From Pseudomaricurvus hydrocarbonicus (GTDB lineage Bacteria; Pseudomonadota; Gammaproteobacteria; Pseudomonadales; Cellvibrionaceae), in NCBI RefSeq assembly GCF_011602365.1, contig NZ_JAAONZ010000006.1:62001-126000 (forward strand): a DNA stretch of 64,000 bases, given 5' to 3'. A program made the position numbers and the translations under genes. This document shows positions 54,839 through 63,481 of this stretch, piece after piece. Under the pieces are notes generated by a model. That model did not search any database and had not been told where the DNA came from. It was given only the letters and a program-made list of their open reading frames with translations. Position 1 is the first letter of the stretch, and each line of letters starts with the position of its first letter.

Positions 54839-55651
54839 TTATGCAATAGGCTCTTCACCTTCGAGCTTGGTGCGGTGCATCATGCGGCCGCTGTCCAGAG
54901 GGTATTCGGTGGCGCGGTGCAGAGTGCCGGTATTATCCCAGGCAACCAGATCACCTTTGGTCCACTGGTGCGAGTAAACGTACTTGGGCTGGGTGCAGTG
55001 AATGCGCAACTTGTGCAGCAGGGCACGGCCTTCTTCGAAACCCATACCTTCAATGTGGCTGGCGGTGGCACCAATGACCAGGGATTTACGGCCTGAGGCG
55101 TGCTTCCATACCAACGGATGGGAGCGGGATGGCATCATGCTCCAGGTGCTGATTTGCTCCAGGGTTGGCTCCGGGTGTACGTAATACTGTGCGGCCGCCA
55201 GGCTGTGGACAACACGTAAGCCTTCATAGGCTTGCTTGTCTTCTTCTGGCAGGTCTTCATAGCCGACGTAGGTGCTGCAGAACTCGGTGTTGCCGCCGGT
55301 CTCGGAGGGTTTGAAACCGTTCAAGATGGAGGCCAGGATGGGCACGTCCAGGGTTGATCCATCCATGTGCCAATAGAAAGCGCCTCTGAGGTAGTCGGCG
55401 TGTTCGTTTTCTTTGGTGTCCAGGGTAACTTTGTAGATACCGCCTTCACCTTCATCAATGACGCGCCCCAGTGTTTTGGTGAACGCCAGCTGTTCTTCAC
55501 CGGTGAAGTTGATTTCACGAATGACGAAGCAGCCACGGGCTTCCAGTGCTTCACGTATTTCTGCAGCGTATTTGCCGCTCAGCAGCGTTTCTTTGTCGGC
55601 TTTGATTTCCGCGCCGATGAGCGGTTTTATATCTGTTATAGAAAAACTCAT
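54839..55651 (-). CDS. TauD/TfdA-family Fe(II)/2-oxoglutarate dioxygenase
   Basis: A 270-residue dioxygenase. The iron ligands are H95 and D97 (YWHMDGS) and H245 (GTLHRATEY), with R256 or R260 as the 2-oxoglutarate arginine near the C-terminus. The ATG at 55651 is chosen because GGGAGG lies seven bases upstream; a longer frame to 55726 is rejected. An AraC regulator is divergent and a 19-bp direct repeat is found in front of each gene. Substrate unknown. Confidence 0.92.
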   Translation of the reverse strand: MSFSITDIKPLIGAEIKADKETLLSGKYAAEIREALEARGCFVIREINFTGEEQLAFTKTLGRVIDEGEGGIYKVTLDTKENEHADYLRGAFYWHMDGSTLDVPILASILNGFKPSETGGNTEFCSTYVGYEDLPEEDKQAYEGLRVVHSLAAAQYYVHPEPTLEQISTWSMMPSRSHPLVWKHASGRKSLVIGATASHIEGMGFEEGRALLHKLRIHCTQPKYVYSHQWTKGDLVAWDNTGTLHRATEYPLDSGRMMHRTKLEGEEPIA

Positions 55652-55722
55652 GGATTTCCTCCCAAAACGCCTTAGGGCTCTGTCATATTGGCTGCAGAAG
55701 TTACTAAAAGTTCCGAACTTAG

Positions 55723-55741
55723 TCAACAGTGATGTTTATTA
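55723..55741 (+). promoter_or_regulatory. 19-bp direct repeat, copy 1
   Basis: TCAACAGTGATGTTTATTA, 72-90 bp upstream of the TauD-like start. Identical to the copy at 56035. Candidate AraC-type operator. Confidence 0.6.
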
Positions 55742-56034
55742 AAAATGGAGGCAAAGAGGTAAATGTCCTTTAATAACAGTGAGTTAGACGGATTCGTTAT
55801 CTGCACGATTTTTCTCGGCTAAAGATAAAACAGGTCGAACCCTGGGTTTGACAGGTTAAGGCTGGATTTCAGCAGAGACTTACTTCGGCTATGACTGGCG
55901 GAATTCGCGATGGGTCAACGTCACCTGGGGTATTCTCAACCCCCTGGGACAGTGCGGTGACTCGGGGATGGGCTTACAAAGGAGTGGAGAAGCGGCTTGC
56001 TACTGGTTTACTCTATTTTGTCTTGAGTGTATAT

Positions 56035-56053
56035 TCAACAGTGATGTTTATTA
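56035..56053 (+). promoter_or_regulatory. 19-bp direct repeat, copy 2
   Basis: Identical to copy 1, same orientation, 312 bp away, 134 bp upstream of the AraC start. Chance identity of 19 bases in 535 bp is very unlikely. Confidence 0.6.
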
Positions 56054-56186
56054 GTGCTGTTGGCGCAGTTTTATGCTGTTGGTTGAGAGTTGTCTCTGAC
56101 AGAACGGTTTGGCTGAGGCTGAAAACCGATATGCCCTGGCACAGAATCAGAATTACATAAAAATATTCTCTGAGAGGGTCAGTGAC

Positions 56187-57056
56187 ATGGAAACACATGC
56201 ACCTGGCATGATGACTGTGAACGCCGAGTTGAATTCAACGCTCGGAACCGCGCAATTGGTGCGTTTTCACTTACCGGATCCCATCGACAATGTGATGCGG
56301 GAAAATGAAGACGCCTACCGCCTGGATTTATGCCTGACTCCCCGTCCGGGCAATGCGCGTGCCTGCTACCCCAATCGCTGGAGCTCGCAGCGCTTTGAGC
56401 GATTGGGCAATGTCTTTTTAGTGCCGCCTGGCGAAAAAATGCAAGCCCGCAGCGATGGCCGCTGTCAGCAGGAATCGTTGTTGCTTCAGTTACATTCGTC
56501 ATCCGTGGACGAATGGTTTGACGGTGAACTGGAGTGGACCAGTCGCCGTTTGATGGCGAGCCTGGATATTCGTGACGCAAACATTCAAGGTTTGCTGTTA
56601 AGGCTGGTGCAGGAAGCCAGGCAGCCGGGCTTTGCCAGTGAAATGCTGGTGGAGCTCATTGGGGCTCAGTTGGCAATTGAATTGTCGCGTTATTGCAACA
56701 ACGTGGATACCAGTACGGTTGCCGGTGGTCTGGCCGCCTGGCGCCTGCGGGTGATTGATGAGCGCCTGCAAGAAGTACAGGCAACCCCGAATCTGTCTGA
56801 ACTGGCGGAGATGTGCCGCTTGTCCGTGCGCCAGCTCACTCGTGGATTCCGGGCCAGTCGTGGTTGTTCCATCGGCGATTACGTGGCCAACAGCCGCATT
56901 GAACACGCCAAGCGTTTGTTGGCAACCGATCAAAGTGTCAAAGCGATTGCCTATACGTTGGGCTTTTCTTCCCCCTCCAGTTTTTGCTGTGCCTTCCGGC
57001 GTGCTACGGGCGACACCCCGGGGCAATTCCGCCAACGTTTTAACCTGACGCACTAA
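56187..57056 (+). CDS. AraC-family transcriptional regulator
   Basis: A 289-residue regulator with a C-terminal double helix-turn-helix (PNLSELAEMCRLSVRQLTR, then VKAIAYTLGFSSPSSFCCAFR and TGDTPGQFRQR). The N-terminal part is not an obvious cupin. The ATG at 56187 has GAGAGG about ten bases upstream; an upstream TTG at 56109 is unlikely. It is divergent from the TauD-like dioxygenase and probably activates it. Confidence 0.88.
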   Translation: METHAPGMMTVNAELNSTLGTAQLVRFHLPDPIDNVMRENEDAYRLDLCLTPRPGNARACYPNRWSSQRFERLGNVFLVPPGEKMQARSDGRCQQESLLLQLHSSSVDEWFDGELEWTSRRLMASLDIRDANIQGLLLRLVQEARQPGFASEMLVELIGAQLAIELSRYCNNVDTSTVAGGLAAWRLRVIDERLQEVQATPNLSELAEMCRLSVRQLTRGFRASRGCSIGDYVANSRIEHAKRLLATDQSVKAIAYTLGFSSPSSFCCAFRRATGDTPGQFRQRFNLTH

Positions 57057-57214
57057 GCTGTCTGGACAGTGCGGGCCGTGCCGGGCTTACCGGCCACGGC
57101 AGAGTCAATCAGAGCTGCCGCAGCAGTCATTTAGCTGTCTCACGACGACCACTATGATGGCCTAAAGTATCCTCTTCGAGGCGTATAACAGGCCACTTAC
57201 CGAAGGACGTCGCT

Positions 57215-58450
57215 GTGAAAAAAACTCTAATAACGAACGCCACTATTTTTGACGGAACGGGCTCGTCCCCCTTTATTGGAAACCTTTTGGTTGAAGGCAA
57301 TCGGATTAAGTCGGTAACTGCCACAGACCAACCATCGATGGATGCTGATGAGGTCATTGATGGCAGTGATAAATTTCTCATGCCGGGCATGACCGAGGGT
57401 CATGCGCACCTCTCCTTTGACGCCTTTACCTGCACCGAGGACCTGATCGCTCCATCACCCGAAGAACACGTATTTCTCACCGCCCGTGTCGCCAAAAAAC
57501 TGTTGGATCAAGGCTTCACCAGTGCCTATGGTGCCTCTGAGGCCAAACTGAGGCTGGGTATCGCCGTGCGCAATGAAGTGGATGCGGGCAGGTTGCCGGG
57601 GCCGAGGATCCGGGCCGGTTCGGTGGAAATTACGGTCACCGGAGGTCTGGGGGACGAAAGCCGACTGCACAACAAGCGGGTGGCGGAAGCCCCGGCGGCG
57701 GTGGTGGATGGACCGGAAGAAATGCGTAAGTTTGTGCGTATTTGCTGCCGGGAAGGCTGTGACAACATCAAGCTGGATGCTTCTGGCGATCCTTTTTACC
57801 CTCACGCACCGGCGATGGCGACCCCGATGTCGCTGGAAGAAATGCAAATGGCGGTGAACACTGCGCACAGTTTTGGCAAGATGGTGAACACCCACGCCCG
57901 CTCGATAGAGTCCGTGCGCAATTCGGTGCTGGCCGGCGTGGACATGATTTACCACGCCGAATACACCGACGAGGAAACCCTGGACCTGCTGGAAGCTGCC
58001 AAAGACCGGATCTTTATCGCCCCCACCATGGGCCTGTTCCATACCATGTTTCATGACGGCGAAGCACACGGCTTACCCCGCGCCGTGGTGGAGGCCATGG
58101 GTATTGCGGAGTTAATGGAGGCGTCGGTGAAAACCCATACTGAGCTGCGCAAACGCGGTATTCGACATTTGATTGGCGGTGATTATGGCTTCACCTGGAA
58201 CATGCAAGGCACACAGGCTCGGGATCTGCAGTACTTCGTGGACTACTACGGTTATACCCCGGCAGAAGCCCTGCTGTGCGCCACCCGCAACGGTGGACTC
58301 GCGATGCGCAAAGAGGGCGATTTAGGCACGCTGGAAGCAGGCATGCTCGCCGACATGCTGCTGGTGGATGGCGATCCGCTGCAGGACTTGGGCATTCTCA
58401 CCGACAAAAAGCGTTTGTCGATGATCATGAAAGACGGCGAGCTTTACTAG
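57215..58450 (+). CDS. Metal-dependent amidohydrolase (imidazolonepropionase/prolidase-like)
   Basis: A 411-residue amidohydrolase. The metal site is visible as GHAHLSF (about 61-67, HxH), the lysine region NIKLDASGD (K187 or near), H228 in NTHARS and H249 in MIYHAEYTD, with GGDYGF supplying the aspartate. The start GTG at 57215 has GAAGGA upstream. The family covers imidazolonepropionases and Xaa-Pro dipeptidases, with many unknown catabolic members. It is transcribed alone after the AraC gene; no substrate can be assigned. Confidence 0.85.
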   Translation: MKKTLITNATIFDGTGSSPFIGNLLVEGNRIKSVTATDQPSMDADEVIDGSDKFLMPGMTEGHAHLSFDAFTCTEDLIAPSPEEHVFLTARVAKKLLDQGFTSAYGASEAKLRLGIAVRNEVDAGRLPGPRIRAGSVEITVTGGLGDESRLHNKRVAEAPAAVVDGPEEMRKFVRICCREGCDNIKLDASGDPFYPHAPAMATPMSLEEMQMAVNTAHSFGKMVNTHARSIESVRNSVLAGVDMIYHAEYTDEETLDLLEAAKDRIFIAPTMGLFHTMFHDGEAHGLPRAVVEAMGIAELMEASVKTHTELRKRGIRHLIGGDYGFTWNMQGTQARDLQYFVDYYGYTPAEALLCATRNGGLAMRKEGDLGTLEAGMLADMLLVDGDPLQDLGILTDKKRLSMIMKDGELY

Positions 58451-58774
58451 TCTGTCACCGGAGCCCTGACGCTCCGACTCTGCTCGCAAAGAAGCAATGG
58501 CGGCCGTTGCCACGCCCTCGGCTATCCCGCCGGCGCCCAGGCCTCGTGGCTATAGTCTGGAATATAGCTATAGCCAGGGACAGGCATAGATATAGCCAGC
58601 CAGGAATATAGCGAGGGCCAGGCATTGGTGGATGAACCCGGCACACCATGCATAGAGCAATGTTTGTCGTTAACTCTTCGGCATAAACCTTGTTGTCACA
58701 AGGCTTTTGGTTACAGGCATTTTTGAGATAGGGCCTAGGGGGCTTGTGGTGTTCTACATCGCTGTGTTCGTTTA
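58451..58774. repeat. Gene-free stretch with degenerate ATATAGCCAG repeats
   Basis: A 324-bp gap between convergent genes. At about 58550-58625 the words TATAGCCAG, AATATAGC and CCAGG recur five times in loose order (58551, 58562, 58570, 58591 and 58604). They can fold into short hairpins (ATAGCTAT). No ORF or clean terminator is visible. Confidence 0.55.
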
Positions 58775-59743
58775 TTAGATAATGCTGAATATCAGGTAAA
58801 TATTGTAGGCCACAAAGCCGAGCAACAGTGTCCCGCCCTCCCAACGGTTGATCCGACCCTGGCCCCGAAAGCCAAAGGCCATCAGCAGCAGCGCCGCTGT
58901 CATCGCCATCATTACCAACCAGTCACGGTTCACCACCTCCGGGGTGATAGCCATGACAGGATGTATGACCCCGGCAATACCGATCACGGCCAACAGATTG
59001 AACATGTTCGAACCCACGACATTGCCAATCGCAATATCGTGCTCACCTTTGCGGGCTGCGATCACAGACGCGGCCAACTCCGGCAGCGAAGTGCCCAGAG
59101 CAACAATGGTTAAACCGATCACCAGATCACTGACGCCCAGCGCTTCAGCAATAGTAACCGCACCCCAAACCAGCAGGCGGGAACTCAGAATTAATAAAAC
59201 CAACCCCAATACCAGCCAAAACACGGCTTTACCTAGCGACATGGGATGCGCTTCAAGTTCATGTTCCACTTGTGCTTCGAGTGGATCACCCTGGCCGCGG
59301 AGAGCAGAAAAAATGCTCCAGCCAATCAGCCCGAAAAAGCCCAGCAGCAATAAAACCGACTCCACCCGGCTCAGGGAATAATCCCACAAAAAATACCCGC
59401 TTACGGCACCAATAGCCAACAACAGAGGCAGCTCTTTGCGAACGATTTTTGAGTGAACGATAATCGGAGCGATCAGCGCCGTCACGCCCAGAATCAAACT
59501 GGTGTTAACAATATTCGAACCCAGCGCATTGCCCAGTGCCAGCTCCGGTTTTCCATCCAGAGCCGCCATGGCCGAAACCACCATCTCTGGCGCAGAAGTG
59601 CCAAAACCCACAATCACCATGCCGATCAACAGCGGGGGCATGCCGACAATCTTCGCCGTAGCCGCAGCGCCGTCCACGAAGCGATCTGCGCTCCAGACCA
59701 ACAAGATAAGGCCAAACACAACAGCCAGAGCAGCCAGTAACAT
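58775..59743 (-). CDS. Calcium/sodium antiporter (CaCA family, YrbG-like)
   Basis: A 322-residue membrane protein of ten helices with the two inverted alpha-repeats. The first has GFGTSAPEMVVS and GNALGSNIVNTSLILG, and the second has VALGTSLPELAASV and GNVVGSNMFNLLAVIG. These contain the acidic residues that bind Ca2+ and Na+. It exchanges Na+ or H+ for Ca2+ across the inner membrane. It has no functional link to its neighbours that I can see. Confidence 0.93.
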   Translation of the reverse strand: MLLAALAVVFGLILLVWSADRFVDGAAATAKIVGMPPLLIGMVIVGFGTSAPEMVVSAMAALDGKPELALGNALGSNIVNTSLILGVTALIAPIIVHSKIVRKELPLLLAIGAVSGYFLWDYSLSRVESVLLLLGFFGLIGWSIFSALRGQGDPLEAQVEHELEAHPMSLGKAVFWLVLGLVLLILSSRLLVWGAVTIAEALGVSDLVIGLTIVALGTSLPELAASVIAARKGEHDIAIGNVVGSNMFNLLAVIGIAGVIHPVMAITPEVVNRDWLVMMAMTAALLLMAFGFRGQGRINRWEGGTLLLGFVAYNIYLIFSII

Positions 59744-59865
59744 TGAAACTCCTTACCGCAAAAGTTAATAGAGAAGCGAACACGCGTCGGTGATCAAAAA
59801 CCGAGTCGATAACTAAAAGAGCGTGATAATAAAACCGGTCTGGCCTGAGTTGTCCCGTAAGCCCG

Positions 59866-60729
59866 TCAGCCGGTTTGGGTGCGTCTGCCTTTCAGACGAT
59901 ACATCGCCTCATCCGCATGGCTCAGCAGGGTATTGGCATCCTCCCCGTCCGCGGGATAACAGGCCACCCCGATACTGCAGGAAGGCATTTTGATTCCGTC
60001 GAATTCAGCGCCCAACGGCTCGGCCATGACTGCGGCAATCTGCTCCACCTTCTTTTTAACCACCGCCGCTGACGGGATGTCCGTCAGCAGCACCGTGAAT
60101 TCATCGCCGCCCATCCGGGCCAACGTGTCAGTCTCACGTACGCAGCGTTCCAGGCGTCGTGCGATCGTACAGAGCACACGATCACCCACTGTATGCCCAT
60201 GGGTATCATTAATCGACTTAAAGTCATTGATATCCAGAAACAGCAACGCCAGCCCCCTCTGGTGGCGATGGGCCGCACGCAGAGCCGATTCAAGTCGATC
60301 ATTGAACAGCGACCGGTTCGTCAGCCCGGTCAGTGGATCGTGATGAGCCAGGAAACGCAATTTCTCCTCGGCCTGCCAGAGAGCCGTCACGTCACGCGCC
60401 ACACCGATGCGCGCACAGTCCTCCTCGGACCAGCGGGCCGACCACAGGATGTGAACGATGGAGCCATTTTTGTGGATGTAACGGTTGCGGAAGTCGCGGT
60501 GGCTGTGGCCATTCAAGACCCGGTCAATGGAGGCGCGTGTGGCAGCAAGGTCGTCGGGATGCATATAGTCGGTGATCAGGGTACCGATCAGCTCGTCGGC
60601 ACGGTAACCGAGCAGGGCCTCACAGGCATCACTCACAAATACGATCTGATCGCCCCGATCGACCACGAAGACCGCGTCCAGCAACAGGTGAATCAGTTTA
60701 GGATAAAGCGCTTTCAGATCAACGGGCAT
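59866..60729 (-). CDS. PAS-GGDEF diguanylate cyclase
   Basis: A 287-residue signalling enzyme that makes cyclic di-GMP. A PAS domain spans about residues 12-115 (ALLGYRADELIG, then YIHKNGSIVHILWSARW). The cyclase domain follows (HHDPLTGLTNRSLFNDRL). The active-site GGDEF is at 207-211 and the inhibitory I-site R198-E-T-D201 lies five residues before it, so product inhibition is expected. There is no membrane segment, so it is cytoplasmic. The PAS ligand is unknown. Confidence 0.95.
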   Translation of the reverse strand: MPVDLKALYPKLIHLLLDAVFVVDRGDQIVFVSDACEALLGYRADELIGTLITDYMHPDDLAATRASIDRVLNGHSHRDFRNRYIHKNGSIVHILWSARWSEEDCARIGVARDVTALWQAEEKLRFLAHHDPLTGLTNRSLFNDRLESALRAAHRHQRGLALLFLDINDFKSINDTHGHTVGDRVLCTIARRLERCVRETDTLARMGGDEFTVLLTDIPSAAVVKKKVEQIAAVMAEPLGAEFDGIKMPSCSIGVACYPADGEDANTLLSHADEAMYRLKGRRTQTG

Positions 60730-60966
60730 AAGTCAGCGGAATTTGGGGGGGGCGTATGCCCGATTATAGCCGTATCGCGACGCGCGGCGATACGAAATTG
60801 TCATATGCCCATGGGTCAGGAATGCTCAAACCGGCATCACGCCTATAGGTGGCTGTCTATTTCGTTGAACACTTCCCAATCGGATGGTTTTATCTTCTCG
60901 CCTCTGACGGCGTAGAAAATGTGGCAGTCACGGCTGTGTGAAGTGGGGCTGCCGCACCGGCCTTTG

Positions 60967-61776
60967 CTAGTCGGCGGGTGCAACGCCTGTGACGATATGG
61001 GCAGGCGAATTGAAAACGACCTCACCCTGTGCGGATACGTATTCTCCAAGTGCACTCTCCGCTTGCGCCAGAATTTTTTGTATCAGTTCCTCATTCAGGA
61101 CAACCCCCATGACCGGCAGCCAGCCTCTGAGGTCGGCCTCGACCATCACCTTGATGCCAGGAAAACGAGCTGTGCCAGTGCGTGTCTCAATCGTCACCGG
61201 GTCTATGCCGGCTGCTTTAAACATGTTGGCCAACGCATGTTTGTCGCCCAGCACGAAAGGCGCTCTCAGCGCGTTTGCCGCAGTGACGCCCGCGAGGCGC
61301 TCGAGTAATACCACTTCGGCCGCGTAAGCTTCCGAGTTTTCGAGACGGTCCCAGACGGCGACAGCAAGTTTACCGCCGGGCCGCAGCACCCGCAGCATCT
61401 CTTTCAGAGCCAGTGAGCGATCGCTGAAAAACATTAACCCGAACTGGCAGCACACCGCATCAAAGGATCGATCAGGATAGGGCAGGGACTCGGCCGTTGC
61501 CTCCGTCCACTCGATGTCAGGTGCCAGCTCGCTGGCAACGGCTAACATACCCGGCCCAGGGTCAACTCCTGCCACAAACCCGTGGCTACCCACGCGCACG
61601 GCCGCTTCTCTCGCTAACACGCCAGTGCCGCACGCGACATCGAGTACCCGATTTCCTGCGCGGACGTCTGCAGCATCAAGCAGGGTAGGGCACCACTGCT
61701 TGAACAGCGCCGGTACATGCAGGTTCTCGTAGGCCCGTGCTCCTGCAATTTGATCGTCAAGGTTTGGAGCTTGCAT
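60967..61776 (-). CDS. Class I SAM-dependent methyltransferase (UbiE/MenG-like)
   Basis: A 269-residue methyltransferase. Motif I VLDVACGTGVLAREA is at about residues 42-56, followed by VDPGPGML, a post-I region AESLPYPDRSFDAVCCQFGLMFF and VLRPGGKLAVAVW. The ATG at 61776 is preferred over a longer frame to 61869; AGGAG lies about twelve bases upstream. The C-terminal half is not a known ubiquinone methyltransferase signature. The substrate is unknown. Confidence 0.9.
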   Translation of the reverse strand: MQAPNLDDQIAGARAYENLHVPALFKQWCPTLLDAADVRAGNRVLDVACGTGVLAREAAVRVGSHGFVAGVDPGPGMLAVASELAPDIEWTEATAESLPYPDRSFDAVCCQFGLMFFSDRSLALKEMLRVLRPGGKLAVAVWDRLENSEAYAAEVVLLERLAGVTAANALRAPFVLGDKHALANMFKAAGIDPVTIETRTGTARFPGIKVMVEADLRGWLPVMGVVLNEELIQKILAQAESALGEYVSAQGEVVFNSPAHIVTGVAPAD

Positions 61777-61801
61777 GGTTGTCGTCTCCTCTTGCCCGTG
61801 A

Positions 61802-62014
61802 TTATTGACAACAATCACGGCCTCTTTGCACCGGCGGGCAGTTAATTGATCCAAACGAACAAAAGACACAACAATCGCCCGGCTTGGGTTTTAAAAGTTG
61901 CTGGCAGGCTTTGCATTCATAAAAATACTGACATGCATCTGTTGGCATGGTTTCTGTCTCGGTGTGACCGCAGAATGGACAAGTAATATTTGATATAAGC
62001 TCGATGGTTTTCAT
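61802..62014 (-). CDS. Small cysteine-rich GDCCVFCS protein
   Basis: A 70-residue protein with a zinc-ribbon-like pattern: CPFCGH near the N-terminus, ECKACQQLLKPKPGDCCVFCS in the middle and INCPP near the end. Small proteins with GDCCVFCS are widespread and of unknown function; metal binding is expected. The ATG at 62014 is preferred to a longer frame to 62107, whose extra residues are not family-like. It lies 25 bp upstream of the methyltransferase start. Confidence 0.8.
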   Translation of the reverse strand: MKTIELISNITCPFCGHTETETMPTDACQYFYECKACQQLLKPKPGDCCVFCSFGSINCPPVQRGRDCCQ

Positions 62015-62133
62015 CTTGTTCGGCGCTAATGGGTCGTCATAAAACCTTGGATTGTTGTGACGGTGTAGGTCAATACGAACAGATAAATAATAGGCCAACA
62101 TTGGCAATGTGAACGACGGGTATGTTGAATGGT

Positions 62134-62484
62134 TTAAAAAACCATGGCGTGATCCACCCGGTATCGGCCCTCGTCGTACACTAAAACCATTTCGGCAACA
62201 TATTCACCTGGCGCCTCGGTGTAATATTGTTTCCAGACAATAGCCGCAGATGTGGGTCTCTTGAAAACGGCTACCGCTTCCCGGTGTGCAAAGAAACCCT
62301 TTTCGGCCTGATAGCTAACGCAAGCCTGATTGAAATAATCTCGGGTGACAATCTTTAACATTCTTTTGTTAAAATCACGCACGTGTCGTTCATGGTCGAT
62401 TTTCGTTGATGCCTCCATGAGGTTGTCCATAATAGGGTTGGCGATATCCAGTATTGCTTGATCGGACATTTCTTCAAAATTCAT
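62134..62484 (-). CDS. Hypothetical protein
   Basis: A 116-residue soluble protein I do not recognise. It begins MNFEEMSDQAILDIANPIM, has a helical first half rich in Asp and Glu, and a second half with alternating strands (AAIVWKQYYTEAPGEYVAEM, then LVYDEGRYRVDHAMVF). This resembles a SnoaL/NTF2-like or cystatin-like small fold but no motif proves it. The ATG at 62484 is used; the frame extends upstream to 62541. It is on the same strand as its neighbours. Confidence 0.6.
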   Translation of the reverse strand: MNFEEMSDQAILDIANPIMDNLMEASTKIDHERHVRDFNKRMLKIVTRDYFNQACVSYQAEKGFFAHREAVAVFKRPTSAAIVWKQYYTEAPGEYVAEMVLVYDEGRYRVDHAMVF

Positions 62485-62637
62485 GGCACGACCTAATGAG
62501 TTTTTGCGAGACGAAATAACGGCAGAGCAGGGGCCATACACAATAATGTATCCCTGAGTTTTGTTTCTGACATTAGGGGCTGAGTGCGTTTCAACCGCCT
62601 TTAATTGTAACGTGTCTTAGAGAAACCTTTTACCATG

Positions 62638-63075
62638 TTAAACCGTTTTGGTAAAAGTTTCTGAAAGTACTACGAAAGCAATGCCAAAGAAGCATAGGAT
62701 TTGAGAAAAAAATAAACAGAAACGAACAAAGGTAATGGTGTTGGTTTGCACAAAGATCACATGCACCAGTGACTGCAGGATTCTGGCGGCCAAAACAATG
62801 ATCGACATTGTAACCACGGCCGCTGACACACTGTTGGTAACGTGGGCGGCAAACACCACGGCAATGAATATCGGCAAGTTCTCTATGCAATTAGCATGAG
62901 CCCGCATCGCACGCTTGTAAAAATCGCTGCCCTTAACATCGTCGGCGCGAAAATCTATGAGCTGTGCTTTACCTGCAAAAACAGAGCCCCAACGGTATAC
63001 TCCAACGGTGAGCACAAGCAGGAGTATCGTCCACACCGCAAAAAGAAGAACCATTAAAACCGGAATTGTCATCAT
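62638..63075 (-). CDS. MAPEG-family membrane protein
   Basis: A 145-residue protein with four hydrophobic helices (about 5-28, 65-83, 86-104 and 117-138) and the RAMRAHANCIENLPIFIA segment after the first helix. This is typical of the MAPEG family (membrane-associated eicosanoid and glutathione metabolism). Bacterial members are mostly uncharacterised and may handle lipophilic electrophiles with glutathione. Either of two adjacent ATG codons could be used. Confidence 0.88.
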   Translation of the reverse strand: MMTIPVLMVLLFAVWTILLLVLTVGVYRWGSVFAGKAQLIDFRADDVKGSDFYKRAMRAHANCIENLPIFIAVVFAAHVTNSVSAAVVTMSIIVLAARILQSLVHVIFVQTNTITFVRFCLFFSQILCFFGIAFVVLSETFTKTV

Positions 63076-63481
63076 AGTTGTTTTTAACCTTTTTCGGCAT
63101 GATTACCCGTAAAAGAGGACTGGCGCTCCCTGCCATGTTTTCCCGTAATTTAAAGTCGGCACTGACGCGTGAAACACACCCAAATAATAGTCCAATTCCA
63201 GCCCGGCACGGCTAAGCCGACCTTAGCGGTCGGCTTTTGGCGTTTATTTGATCCTTGATGGAACCATTCTGGTTGTTCTTGAGAATCCTGCAAGGTCCAT
63301 GATGAATGCTGTGGATTCTTAATGACTTTTTTGGGGGAGCCATACATCGCCCGAGTTGACGCTCAGTGTTGAGCCCCATTTGTAAAATCACCCGCTTTGT
63401 CACCTTTGAGATATTCTCACTGGGTTACTGCGAATAACCTCTCCCTCAGAAAACTCACATAAACCAGAGGGAGCCCAAGCC
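63076..63481. other. Divergent region upstream of ilvD
   Basis: About 406 bp without a gene. It contains a hairpin at 63214-63238 and presumably promoters for the MAPEG gene and ilvD. Confidence 0.5.
63214..63238 (+). terminator. Hairpin with short T run in the ilvD leader region
   Basis: Arms AAGCCGACC (63214-63222) and GGTCGGCTT (63228-63236) around TTAGC, followed by TT. It lies 244 bp upstream of ilvD in the same direction, with no plus-strand gene before it. It could be an attenuator of the ilvD leader or a remnant terminator. Confidence 0.45.

Larger units (their letters stand above)
55652..56186. other. Divergent regulatory region between tauD-like and AraC genes
   Basis: About 535 bp. 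The only clear structure is the 19-bp direct repeat at both ends. A 89-codon frame at 55891-56160 has no family-like features or ribosome binding site and is not listed as a gene. Confidence 0.55.

Noticed and set aside
55891-56160. 89-codon frame between the TauD-like and AraC genes
   Set aside because: One hydrophobic stretch but no ribosome binding site or family signature; it covers one copy of the 19-bp repeat, which suits regulatory DNA better.
60843-61055. 70-codon minus-strand frame between methyltransferase and diguanylate cyclase
   Set aside because: It overlaps the 3' end of the methyltransferase gene and has no start signal. The last 30 residues look somewhat protein-like, so a gene fragment cannot be excluded.
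63356-63388. Promoter boxes TTGACG and TAAAAT before ilvD
   Set aside because: The spacer would be 21 bp, too long for a convincing sigma-70 promoter.
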